From: Chrysomallon squamiferum
Taxonomy: Eukaryota > Mollusca > Gastropoda > Neomphalida > Peltospiridae
NCBI GenBank assembly: GCA_012295275.1
Contig: CM022671.1
Location: 5,917,565 to 5,981,564, forward strand
Direction: 5' to 3'
DNA length: 64,000 nucleotides
The notes under the pieces were generated by a model. It was not told the DNA's origin and did not search any database. It saw only the letters and a program-made list of their open reading frames with translations. Of this stretch, positions 12,161-24,189 are shown one piece after another. Every line of letters starts with the position of its first letter. Positions within the stretch are counted from its first letter, which is position 1. The translations under genes were made by a program, and so were the position numbers.

Positions 12161-15100
12161 GTAATAATAATGAAAATAATAATAATAATAATAATAGTAA
12201 TAGTAATAATAATAAAAATACTAATATTTATAATATAATAATTATTGTAATAGTAGTAATAATAATAAAAACACTACTGCTACTAATACTACTAATAATA
12301 CCATTACTACCACTATTACTACTACTACTACTAATTTTACAACAAATAATACAGACAATTACTCGCTACTCTGCACAGGTATTGTTCACAAAGACAAATT
12401 ACCTGGAATAGAGAAGCATGGCAAGACAGTCTCTGCGACTCTTTGCCTCTATGATGGACACTGGTTTCACAAAGATGGTTGGCTTTCCTGTTTCCAGATG
12501 TGATGTTTCGATTGAGGAGAGTTTTCTCCAGAAGTTGGGAAGATATTCCAAGTAGACGGCACGACTCTTCAATAGCATACATTGTAACTGAATGAATCAA
12601 ATAAATGCTTACTAAATATCATTTTATAAATAAATATTTGTTTTATTTCTTGAGGCGTTGTGAAGATATTCCAAGAAGTTGACATCATTCTTTAATAGCA
12701 TACATTGTAATTGTATGAATCAGTAAATGTTTTTTTAACACGATTTTTTTAAATATTATTTTAGACATGAAACTAGCCACTGAAAACTTACTAAATTTTA
12801 AAATTATTACTATTGTTATAATTAGTTTGTGAGGAATAGATTGATATCCTCAAAGGAAGAGAGAGAGTGAGAATTGAGAGGGAGAGAGTGAGACAAAAAG
12901 TATGAGAGTAAATGAGTAAGAGAGAATGACACAGACAAAACAGGAAAGTGACAAAAACGAAACAGCAACAAATGGACAGAGAGACAGAGTGAGAAGGAAA
13001 CAAAAAGACAGAAGATATAAGAATGAGGTTCAGAGAGAGAAAAATAATATTGATTAAATTAATATTACAACATTTAACTTAATCCAATTTTAATAAAATG
13101 CACCATATTATGAAACATTTTCAAACAAACAAATCTTCTTACCAGATCCTGTTTATTTTTAAACATAATTTATAAAGTAATTATTTGTTGTGAACATATA
13201 AAATTAATGTAAAAAAAAAAAAAAAAAAAATTTAAAAAAAATAAAAATAAAACCAAACAAACAACAATTAAAAAAAAAAAAAAAAAAAAAAACTTTAAAT
13301 AAATAAATAAATAAATAAATAAAACCAAACTAAATAATACAATTATCATTTTAACCAACTCAAGCAGTTGAAAACTGAAAATGCAATACAGGTTTAAACA
13401 AAAACCAACTGAAAAATAAATTAAATATAAATCAAAATAAAGTTGAGGAACACAAATCTAAAAATCAAACTCTGTGGTACCTGTGTATGTGACACAAGAA
13501 TTTTCTGCAAGTTTTGGTAAACACTGAGAGCACTGACGTTGACACGCGCATTTTTCAGACACTGTTAGGAAAATGTCAACATTTTTTTTTTTTTTTATTT
13601 ATTTTTTATACCTCTAGCTATTTCATGTAAACAATAAAAAATTAAATTATCTACATTATGATTTTATATCATGTTTTTTTTGTGTTTTTAATGAAAATAT
13701 AATAATTTTAAAAAAAAAATTAAAAATTAAAAATTAAAAATAAAAACAATAAATAAATAAATAAATAAATAAATAAATCAAAAAAAAAAATAATAAAAAA
13801 TTAAAAATAAAAATTATTTAAAATTATAATAGCAAATTATAAAAATATAAAAACCAGTTTAAAATAATTTTGACTTAATCCATAACAATATTTTTCATAA
13901 GTTGACAGACACTTGCTCAGGAGGAATGGATAGTGTATGTGAAATATTTTTCAGATTTTACTGGGTTTATCATTTTATTAAATTCTTATGGGAGTTTTAA
14001 ACAAAGGCACAGTGTGCAATGGAATATATTTTCTGTTATGAAATTCTTTTATTCCAAAGGAGACAGAAAATATTTTTCACTTTCATCAACATTTTCCCAT
14101 GTTCATTTGTTCTCTTGACATATTCACGTAATTTCATTTTAAATTTAAAAAAAAAATTTTAATTGTTTTGTAACTTACAGTCATTGTGAGTCAGTTCACT
14201 GGAGTCTTCTTCAGTGGGTGTGAAACTGATGTTTCCCAGAAATATAATAGAATACAAGATCTGAAACAAAACAAACACGTAAATAAAAATTGTAAAAACA
14301 TATTTTTTTTTTTTTTTTGTTAAACTTCTAAAGTGATCTCAACAGATTTTAAATTAAATACTGGGGTTTTTAACATGATAATGTGAAAGAGAAATTCTAC
14401 TCTTGCTATTCCATGACCATCTTTGTCGATTAGTACCAAGAATCTTTTATATATCCCCCTTCTAATAGTTATGCCATTGCTTCTGATAAGTACTGATCCT
14501 ATAACTAATCACACTTCAGATCACACATTCACACTCACTTAAACCAAATGACAAACTATATAATGTCTGTAACTATCAGTATGTCACTCATTATTTGTGT
14601 TTTGCACCTGCATTGAGGTCATGCATTGGCAGGAGTGTGTATATCTATCTTTCATTAAGTTTTTAATATATATACTTCTAGTTTTGTCTAGTTTCACAAA
14701 AACACAAAGTGAAAATAAAAAAAAAATAAAAAAAATACCTCAAAGACAGAAGTCTGGTGATGAGATGTCAGTCCAATGTCTGTCATTGCAGTCAGAGTGT
14801 CAGATATGTTTCTGTTCAGTCTGGCCTCTGTGTCACACAAATAAATAAATAAATAAATAAATAAATATAAAATAAAAAAACAGAGACAAACAAACAAATA
14901 TATAAACAAAAAGACAAACGAATAATAAATGAATAAACAAAGTAAGTGAATAAATAAATAAACAAAGTAAGTGAATAAATAAATAAACAAATAAATAAAT
15001 AACAAATAAACAAGTAAATAAGTAAATAAGTAAGCAAAAAAAAAAAAAAAAATATGTAAATAAATAATTAAAAAATGTATAAGTAAATAAATAAATAACT

Positions 15101-18100
15101 AAGCAGGCAAATAAATATACAAGTAAATAAATAAATATGTATAATAAATAAACAAATAAGTATATACATAAATAAATAATTAAAATAAATAATTTGATAA
15201 ATGAAATAGGAAATAAAAAAATAAATACAAAATTGGGATATTTGTTGTTATATTCATACATTGATGCATTTGGATATTTTTGTTTGTGTAAATGGATGCA
15301 ATAATCTACTTAAGTATTTATTTACATTTGTTTGTCTGTGTATTTACGTGTATAATTTGTATAAAATAATAGATAAAAATAAAGTAGAGCATGAAGAAAA
15401 TATTGTTAAGTTGAAGTGTTACGCTGTCCGTGAGGCAGAATGTTGAAGGTGTGGTCAACAAACTGTTTTCTCATTTCCTTCAGCCAGCCCGGCTCTTCAC
15501 CTGTCTCTTCTGAAACACTCTCTGTCAGCTGAAACATTCAAACAGTCTCAAAAATACAATAAAATAAACAACAACAACAAAATGAAAATAATAATTATAA
15601 TAATAATAATGATGATGATGATAATAATAATAATAATTACTAGAAAATAACAATGATGATGATAATAATAATAATGACAATAGACACATATGCATCAGCT
15701 ATTGGAATGACAATAAAATGAATAAATAAAATAATAATAATAACAATCATGAGAACCAAATGAAAAATAAATAAATAAATAACAATAACAACTGAGAACA
15801 ACTGAGTGAACAATGTAAAATATAGTAAACAAAAAACAACAAATAAATAAATAAATAATAACAATAATAATAAAAATTACATGCAAATATAAACAGTAAA
15901 TAAAAAAGTGCATTGAATGAAAACTGAATTAATGAAAACAGACTAACACTTTCATGGAAGATAGAACGAATATAAATGCAACACATATTTTCTGTTTTTG
16001 AATTTATTTATTATGTGAATGACAAGTACAAATTCACCTGGTAGAAAATGTGAAAGTTGCATTCTGTCTCTGCAGGGTGGACAACTCTAGTTTTCTCTAA
16101 CAGATATGTCTGGATTGCGGCCCCTTTGATAACTCCATTTCTGAAACAAATTATCATCAATTTAGAAATTTAAACAGATGTATATTCCTCTATGTATTTA
16201 TTATTATTTGTTTTTAATGTATTTCCTAATCCAAGAAGTATAGAGCAATAAATAATTTTCTGATTCACTATAAATGTTATTTTAAATTATATGAGAAAAA
16301 ATGGCTTCCACCAACCGGTGAAACTGTAACTCAATAAATTTGCCGAATCGTGAACTGTTTCCATTCCTTGGAGTTGCTGCATTGCCTGAAATTAAGATTT
16401 GTTATTATTATTAGAATTATTTTTATCCTTATTATCTTAAATAACTCATCCCAAACCATATAGCATGAATAATTTCAAAACAGGATTAAATACAAATTTT
16501 AAAATTTATAACAAAAAGATGCAATCTTTTAGAATTGATTGAGATTAAATTAATTTGTCAAATTAGTATAAGTAAACAGATTAATTTCAGTGGAAGATTT
16601 ATTTCACATAAAACATATAAACACTGTGTACTTGTTTACTATAATAGAGTAAAATATAAAACATATATAATATATAACAGTAAAAATAATTTATCTAGTT
16701 ACCAAAAGCTTCCAATATAGGACTGGACTGCAGAATTTTGTCGTGTATGCGTCCTCCTTGATTTGAATTATCGGAATTCCTTAAAAACAAATTTAAGTGA
16801 AATAAGTTAATACAAAATTATGTGTATATATAAATATTTTCCTGAGAAGAGAAATAATGTTTTTAAAAAAATTAAAAAATAGAAAAACAACAACAAAAAC
16901 TTTTCCTTCTTCTTTTTTATTTTGAAAGGCTTTACAAAAATATTAACACTTGAAATATATTTAACATCAATGTTCTTTCAAAAGACAAAACAGTTTATTT
17001 ACCTCTGGCTTGATTCTGGGTTTGAGACAACAGTAATATATTTCAACAGATGTTTTGCTGATACAGTCTGTAATAAACAAATAAAAATGTCAAAACAAAA
17101 ACAAATTTATCAGTAATTTATGCAGAATTAAATAAAATATTTAAATTAGTTTATCAATTTATGTAAAATAAATAAAAAATAAAAAAATAAATAAATAAAT
17201 AAATAAAAAGATTTAACTCTCATATTATAATTCTTTCTAAACCTTATTTTCAGATCTGTTAGAGTTACCTTTCCTGCCCCACTCTCACCACTGACAACAA
17301 TACACTGGTTTTTTCTATTCAGACCTGACACAGTTTGTTTGTACGCCTTGCTAGCAATTTCATAGATGTGTGGTGGCAAACTCTACAAAAAAATTAATAA
17401 CTTCAAACATAAAATAATATTAACAATAACATTTTCATAATGCATAAATATAATTTTACAAAATAAACAAGAAATTTAAAAAAGGTTTTATAAAATTCTG
17501 AATTTGACAACAAAATGAACCAGATTTAAAATCATCAGTCTCTGTTTTGATATGCTCACCATTTTACTACAAACAGAATATAGTCAAACAAACTTTGATC
17601 ATTTACCTTATTATTACTGTTATAATCTTCAATCTTGTCAAGACCATACAAATATTCAACATCTTTGAAAGGATTTACAGCTATAACCATAGATCCAGCA
17701 TTTGTGTAAAACTTGTCCTCATCATATCTTTCATGTAAACAAAACAGAACTGAAACAAAAAATAAACAAGTCATGAATATTCATAATAAACCATAAATAA
17801 AAACAGTATATAAAGATGTGTAGTTAATTTATAAACACCAAGATTAATAATTACTAGAATTATGTTGTGATAAGAAATACAGTTTGGATAGGTATAACAC
17901 AGTATTGTCTCTTCTTTGAATACTAGAAACATATATATAAAAAAAAAAAACTTGTATTAGATTATGTATAAATAAATAAATAAATAAATAATGATAAAAT
18001 TTAAATATGTATCTACAGTAGTATGAACAAACAACTAACATACATTTTACACCCATCTAGGTAAATATGTTAACAATAACAGACATTGGTAATGTTAATA

Positions 18101-19493
18101 TATATTACAATGAAATAATTACCAACGTAATGAACACAGACTATCATTTAACAAGCTGACATCATTCTACACATAAAAACAAACTGACAGACTAAATAAA
18201 TCACTGGAAATTTGCTGTTGGCTTTGTATCAAATAACATGACAGAAAAAAGAGGAAATATAATCCTTGCTGCATTATTTCAGGTTTTTGTTTTATTAATA
18301 TTTTATACTTTATTATTGTTAAAAGTTGGTGTAGGTATCACTCAAAAGCAATTGCCAGGATGTATACAAAATATATTTACACCAGCTGTTTGTACTTTAG
18401 ATTGTTGATCCCTTATCTGAAATGTCTGAGATGGGCATGTTTCAGATTTCAGAATTTTTCAGATTTTGGAATGTAAGGAGATAACTGGAGAATAGCATCA
18501 AAGTAAACATGAAATCCATTTAAATTTCACATATGGCTATCTGAAAATAATGTTTATTTATTTATTTATTATTTTGTTCATCAAATAAAGTTTGTGTGTG
18601 TGGCTTAAAGAAAAAAAAAAAAAAAGATTTTTATCAGACCTTTGATATAACCATTCTGTAATCTAGACCATACTTATTCTTTATATTCTACACTGAGATT
18701 AAAGAATGACAAAAGATAATACCTGTGGCTTCATTCATGTGAGGGAGATTGGTCAGGTTTGAGAAATCTGCCAGACACACATTACAGTGGAGTCGAATGT
18801 GACTAAGTTTACATTTTATCTTCTGTAACAAACAAACAATCTGACATTTACAAGTAAAAAACAACAGAAACAAAAAGCATGAATAAGGTTTTTTTTTTTA
18901 AATAAAAAGGATTAAATTCTTAATTTTTATCTGTTTTTCTATCTTTTTTTAAAATGACATTTAATTTTAAATGATTCCTCTTTTTTTATATAAATGCTGT
19001 TGCATTTGTCTACATTCATTTTTATTTATCTACTTTATTTATTTATTTATTACAGTATCTGCCTTCTTTAAAATAACTGTCATTAAAATATTTTCATGGC
19101 CAAAAAAATAAAATAAAATAAAATAAAATAAAATAAAATAAAAATAAAATAAAATAAATAAAATAAAATAATAATAATAATAAAATGCCATCAGTATTTT
19201 CAATATTTATCTAACAAATTTTTAATTTATCAAATTTTATTTGTTATCAGAGGATATTACTTTTTTTTTGACTGGTGAAGAAAACTGGTGACGTTGCTGA
19301 AGTTGTCGAAGTGATGGAGAATTAGCTCTCAGCTCAGACTCTCCTAACTTCACGAAGATGTCTTCACCGATGACATCATACACTGTGCCAACCTTCCACG
19401 CCTCCCTCCTGTCTGCCACATACACAACCTGACCCTGTAATAATTATTTTATTTATATTATTATTATTTATTTATTAATTAATAATAATAAAA

Positions 19494-19542
<49 letters not shown>

Positions 19543-20936
19543 CAATTACTATAGAATAACTATATTCAGAATCTTGATTAACATTTTTTTACTTTATAAT
19601 GAATATATGAATGTTATTTTATTTCAAATATTACAAATTAAAAAATATATACATATATACGTTATATTTTTTTAATATATCTATAATTTTTTTAATATTA
19701 ACAGGTTAAGAAACAAGCATTTATAATAAATATGTTCATCTTTTCTAAGACAGAAAAGTAAACTGCTTATAATAAAGTCTAGACAGATGGGATGGAATAG
19801 TAAAAGGTCAAATGGCTGCATCTAGGAGAATCAATTCTACAAACTTTTATATTTCAGTATTGTTTTTTTCTTCTTTTTTATCTTACATTTATCTTTCAAA
19901 CAACATTTTTATGAATACATAAGATTAAGAAAAAAATATTCAATATTCAGTCTTCTTGACATGACATTCTACATCTCACTTATTATAAATTAACTGATAA
20001 ACAAATTCTTTACAAACAAATGTTTGGTAAAATAACTTACCGTTTTGGGCAAAGATTTCCCATTATTTTCAACTTCCTGGATCTGTTTTTTCTTAAAAGA
20101 TGGAACCTAAAATTAGAAATGTTACTTAACAATTGTCATAATATTTTGTTTCACCACTTATTAATATCAGGATTTGACCCAGCATCCCCTTTGGTAAGTC
20201 AGTAATCTACCAAATGTGCAAGTATGAAAATATCTCTAACTACTATATTTACAAAGCAATTTGTAAAATTTTATTTCTATGAAAATAAATTAGGTAAGTT
20301 ACAAAACTGAAATAACTGATAAAAACAAAATCAAAAAACTAATTACCTGTTTTTGCTGAACATTATTTAATGCATTTTGTCGATTAGTTTCATCATCCAA
20401 AGAATTTCTTTTACTTTTTGTAGGTGACTTGGTCCCCTAAAATAATTACAAAGATAATAAATTATCTGTCATGAGCCAATATCAGTAATTATAGAATTTT
20501 AATAAATTGAAAATATATACTGCAACAGAATAAGAGAATGCTTTAATCAGAATTTTTATTGTTTATTAAAATAGCTACTAAATAAATGTGAACTGTGCGA
20601 AAATTTATATCATGTGCATGGCTATGTCAGTATGTGTTTGGGTTAGAATTGCATCGCTATCATCTTATTTTAAATCATTTAAATTTAATAAAGGCACAGC
20701 AAGTCACAATTTATAAATTTAGTTTGTTTATCGAATTACCAATATGGCATTAATGAATAGTAGTAGTAGTAGTCGTACTTGTAGAAGCACTACGAATCAT
20801 TAGTCGAATGTTTAATGACATACATATACAAAAAATAAACAAAAAACAAAATTAAAATTAAAACCCCAAAAGGTAAACATTAATGGATATTTTCCTGATA
20901 ACTATGAATTTTGCATCGTATCGTTTAATTTACCAT
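4612..20936 (-). CDS. MYO19: Unconventional myosin XIX-like motor, 26 exons, one frameshift
   Basis: Actin-based motor; in vertebrates myosin XIX sits on the mitochondrial outer membrane. Exons, 5' to 3': 20936-20934, 20436-20347, 20106-20041, 19434-19261, 18822-18723, 17749-17607, 17382-17269, 17067-17003, 16779-16703, 16385-16316, 16140-16038, 15528-15423, 14827-14739, 14260-14179, 12587-12403, 12068-12001, 11640-11519, 11192-11082, 10511-10329, 9645-9511, 9019-8841, 8150-7957, 6789-6656, 6215-6083, 5753-5377, 4725-4612. All junctions are GT-AG and every phase agrees except within exon 15. About 1071 residues (human about 970). An SH3-like segment (54-90) precedes the motor; P-loop GESGAGKT about 224-231, switch [10 protein letters not shown] about 285-293, switch [10 protein letters not shown] about 513-520, then HYIRCIKPN and [10 protein letters not shown], two IQ motifs ([14 protein letters not shown]), an acidic linker and a short tail. 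The class call rests on the P-loop flank, the QLEACG segment, the neck and the terminal QGFRFH motif. Exon 15 has one base too many (see findings), so either the assembly has an error or this allele is broken. Confidence 0.85.
5066..5217. repeat. Large intronic palindrome (fold-back element)
   Basis: Perfect 33-base inverted arms at 5088-5120 and 5127-5159 are separated by six bases. Outside them a second pair of arms, 5066-5088 and 5197-5217, continues the symmetry with only a two-base indel, the right side being interrupted by a poly(A) stretch. The element sits in the last intron of the myosin gene. No transposase or clear target-site duplication is visible. It could be a MITE-like fold-back element or a recent inverted duplication. 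Confidence 0.75.
6001..6048. repeat. (CA)24 microsatellite
   Basis: Uninterrupted CA repeat just downstream of myosin exon 24. Confidence 0.95.
12072..12350. repeat. (AAT)n and related trinucleotide array
   Basis: A long (AAT)n run grading into AGT, ACT and ATT variants, in the myosin intron between exons 15 and 16. Confidence 0.9.
12403..12587 (-). CDS. MYO19: Myosin exon 15, carries a +1 frameshift
   Basis: The exon enters in phase with two bases completing a codon and must leave with two bases of an Arg codon, so its length should be 1 modulo 3; it is 185, which is 2 modulo 3. The first half reads well in one frame ([25 protein letters not shown]). The second half reads well only in the next frame (KPTIFVKPV, then [13 protein letters not shown], continuing into LFDWLLTF in the next exon). 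The switch lies around 12478-12500, where the extra base must sit. No internal intron fits. Confidence 0.75.
12660..12725 (-). pseudogene. Decayed duplicate of the 5' part of myosin exon 15
   Basis: About 65 bases in the intron just upstream of exon 15 repeat the acceptor region and first codons of that exon with roughly 80 percent identity (shared blocks include TACAATGTATGCTATT and TTGGAATATCTTC). The copy has lost the acceptor AG (CAG became CAA) and gained an in-frame TGA soon after the shared ATG. It cannot act as an exon now. It looks like a local tandem duplication that has decayed. Confidence 0.6.
13481..13561 (-). other. Possible cassette exon in the myosin gene
   Basis: An 81-base segment between exons 14 and 15 is bounded by CCTAACAG and by CACAG|GTACC, is a multiple of three, and is free of stops in the phase set by its neighbours. 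In that phase it would insert 27 residues with six cysteines into a surface region of the motor. It is also open in the frame that reads [12 protein letters not shown]. The motor sequence is complete without it, so I left it out of the main model. Confidence 0.3.
14838..15215. repeat. (AAAT)n-type array
   Basis: Imperfect tetranucleotide repeats in the intron between myosin exons 12 and 13. All large frames here are made of this repeat. Confidence 0.9.
20163..20213 (-). repeat. tRNA-like SINE remnant
   Basis: On the minus strand the segment has TGGTAGATTACTGAC followed by GGGTCAAATCC, resembling the A and B boxes of a tRNA promoter. No cloverleaf can be drawn. It lies in the intron between myosin exons 2 and 3. 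Confidence 0.25.
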
Positions 20937-21549
20937 TTTGTTGTCCAAAACACATTTGTCATTTCATTTAGCCGACATTTCTTTGAAGATCCCCGCCACT
21001 TATGTCTGGTAAGCTATTTGCTTACCGATTGGATAATAATAGACCAATAACAGCTGTGTTTACAAAAAATAGAATAAAAATAAAACTTAGAAAAAAATGT
21101 CCGGTGTACTCGATTGTCTCATTAGAATGAAACTTACGTTTCAAATATTAACTAAATGGGTTTTTTTAGTTCAAATAATAATAATAATAATAATATTTTC
21201 ATGAAATGTGTACTGATTTTTTTCTTAGTAATAATAATACTAATAAAATAAGTAAAAATAAATAAATAAATAAGCAAATTAAATACAAAAATAGGGATGT
21301 ATCATTGTATGAATTATAAAATTAATGGAAAACAGAAAACATTGCGTTTAAGAATATAATTATTATTCATAATGAAATGTTTTAACAACAAGTTGCATTA
21401 CATATACAAGTTAATAAATATAACAGAAGGACTAAAACGAACAACTAAAGCAATAACCATGTAAATTATTAACTACTGCGTAAACCGCTCGAACGGCAGC
21501 AGAAAACCTTCGCCCTTCAAGTTTACCTTGGGTCAAAGTGCAAAGTAAC
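20937..21549. promoter_or_regulatory. Shared spacer between divergent myosin and GST genes
   Basis: 613 bp separate the two start codons. Two CCAAT boxes in opposite orientation (21028-21032, seen as ATTGG, and 21044-21048) lie about 100 bases from the myosin start. On the minus strand the myosin leader contains ATGs ahead of the real start, two of which open short frames overlapping it. The middle has AT-rich simple sequence. The head-to-head layout and paired CCAAT boxes suggest a bidirectional promoter; no start site can be fixed from sequence. Confidence 0.45.
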
Positions 21550-21711
21550 ATGGCGATGAAACTCTATTTCGATTTATTGTCCCAGCCTTCGAGAGCTGTT
21601 TATATGTTTATGAAACTGACAAATATTCCGTTTGAATCAAAACCTGTTGCATTGAGAAAAGGTTATTTTTATATTTAACTATGAATTGATGACACATCAT
21701 ATTTACAAAAT

Positions 21712-21786
<75 letters not shown>

Positions 21787-22861
21787 TCGTTTGTTGTGAT
21801 AATTTGCAAATATGTCAACAGATATCCAAATAACAGTGTATGTTATATTTTAATTTTGTTTTTTGTTTTAGTTAATATTGGTTGAAAATAATAATAATAA
21901 AATTAACTTGTGGAAATGTCGGAAAGAAATATATGCATGAATTTTTTGCAATATAAATTATTTTATAAATTGTATTTTTTGCAAATCATTTAAATGTTTT
22001 CTTTATCAATGCTACCAACCTTTCTTTACTCACTGTTTTCATTTTATTCTAGGTGAACACATGAGTGAGGAATATGCTAAGATAAATCCTTTCAAATTAG
22101 TTCCAGTTATTGACGACAATGGCTTCATCCTGACAGAAAGGTATATAATACTACAAAACTTATATTTAATTTTTTTTTTTTTTTCTGCAAATATATATAC
22201 CAAATTACTAATTATCACTAATGAGGAAAGATCAGCATTTATTATGATTTGATTCTTAAACTAGATAATCTCCAATATTAATTAATTGAGCTTATTATCT
22301 GTTTTTCAGTGTTGCTATTTTGAAGTACCTGGTGGTCAAGTATAATGTTGCTGATCACTGGTATCCTCGCACAGATCTTAAACTGCAGGCTCGTGTGGAC
22401 GAATTTACAAACTGGCAACATTTGAATCTCAGAATCAATGCGGCCATGCTTTTCCAGAATCTGGTGAGTGTTTTCGCTGGCGTTTTTCTTTTTTTTTTTT
22501 CTCTTGAAAACACGTGCAAATGTTTTCATAAAACAGAATAACTCTGACATATAGAATTTTGTCTGACTTTAAAACAAAAGTTTTTTCCCTAAAGTTTAAA
22601 TTATTTTCTGTTTCATTTACCTTGGTTGAAAAGAAAATGTATGCTTTTGCTTTTCAAGTTATGTTTTGTATTTTTTAAATTGTTTTTTTTCATTTATTTT
22701 TCTCTTTTTTATTTTTTTTTTTTATGTATTTATTTATTATTTCTTATATTTTATTTATTTAATTAAACTGATTATTATTTTTTAATGATTTTTTTTATGT
22801 ATATTTATGGAGTTTTGGTTTCTTTTCCTTTCTTTTTTTTTTTAATGAAATATCCATAGAC

Positions 22862-22893
<32 letters not shown>

Positions 22894-23334
22894 TTAAACA
22901 ACAATATATATATATATTTTTTTTCAGTAATGCACACAACTACAAGCATTAACAACACCAATATATAATCGTTGCCTGTTTTTGTCATATTACAGTTTGT
23001 CATACCGCAAGCAACTGGGAAGCCTATAGACTGGAAAAAAGTGAAAAACTTCCAGAAAAACTGCACAAAAGTCGTCGAAGATTTTGAGAATTATTTTCTC
23101 AAAAATCAGCCATTTTTGTGTGGTTCTGAGATTTCCATTGCTGACATCCTGGCAGTCTGTGAATGGATGCAGCTGTATGGAGTTCACAAAGATGAAGTAT
23201 TTATGTCCAGTCCCATAATTAAACAGTGGATGGAGAGGGTCAAAGGTGAAACAAAGCCATATTTTGACGAAGCACACAAAATTGTTTATCGTCTTAGGGA
23301 AGTTTACAAGGTAGAAGCAGAATCTAAACTTTAG
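21550..23334 (+). CDS. GSTT1: Theta-class glutathione S-transferase, four exons
   Basis: Cytosolic detoxification enzyme that joins glutathione to electrophiles. Exons 21550-21661, 22053-22140, 22310-22463 and 22996-23334 join in phase (GT-AG) to about 230 residues, close to the usual 230-240. It starts MAMKLYFDLLSQPSRAVY; Ser11 in the LLSQP motif is the catalytic serine position of theta enzymes. The thioredoxin-like half follows with NPFKLVPVI (the conserved cis-proline) and TESVAILKYL, which contacts glutathione. WYPRTDL and the helical half then include FLCGSEISIADI, the conserved N-capping box. I start at 21550 because the in-frame ATG at 21556 would remove only two residues and 21550 is preceded by AACATGG-type context. 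A possible poly(A) signal is at 23669-23674. Whether it is the orthologue of GSTT1 or a lineage-specific theta copy cannot be told. Confidence 0.92.
21715..21781. repeat. (CT)n tract in GST intron 1
   Basis: About 33 uninterrupted CT units, 50 bases after the first exon of the glutathione S-transferase. Confidence 0.95.
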
Positions 23335-24117
23335 TGTTTGTTTAATATTTTCTTCTTAGAAACTAAATGGAGAATTTCATTTCAGCATGTTCAGAACCTA
23401 ATATTTATATTATATGTGTATTTATTAGTAATATTATTAACGTAATATGTATTTTATGCATTTATGTATACATGTGTATATATTAATAATATTTATGAGC
23501 ATAATATTTATATCAGTAACTTTATATTTATTTATATTTATGTGTGATTGGGTGGATTGAAATGATTGTTTGTATAAACACCTATCATTGTTTTTTCATA
23601 TATATATATATATAAAAACCAAATAATATTTTCATTCATATCATATAATGTGGTAAAAGATTATTTAAAATAAAAAAGTTCGATTACTGAAAACACCTTA
23701 TAAGACTGAGTATATAAATATCACTGCAAAATTACTGTATAACGCTGTTTAATTGTAAACTTAAAATTATATAATTATATTCCTTTCTTGTGTATTTATA
23801 ATAGCAGGGATGTTTTGATAAAAAATCAGACTTCACATAAGAATTTTTATTTGACCACTTCTGATTATCACTTATAATAAATAAAATAAAAGTGTTCAGT
23901 ACACTGGAAAGTTGTTGTTGTTAGTATATTTTTGTCTTATTTAGTATTTACTCGGTATTTTCCGTTATTGTTTTTATTGTTTAATGTAGTTAATGTCTTC
24001 TTCTTTCTTCCTTGTTTTTTTTTCTCATATATATATTTGCACATATAGTTATCTGTTTTCTGTTTGTATCATTAAAATTTAAAACATATTCATACCTTAA
24101 CGCAATATCATATATGG

Positions 24118-24120
<3 letters not shown>

Positions 24121-24186
<66 letters not shown>
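24121..24186. repeat. (CT)n tract
   Basis: About 33 CT units downstream of the GST gene. Confidence 0.95.

Positions 24187-24189
<3 letters not shown>

Noticed and set aside
14694-15261. Several 70-140 codon minus-strand frames rich in Tyr, Leu, Phe and Ile
   Set aside because: Produced by the (AAAT)n array in a myosin intron; they are not membrane proteins.
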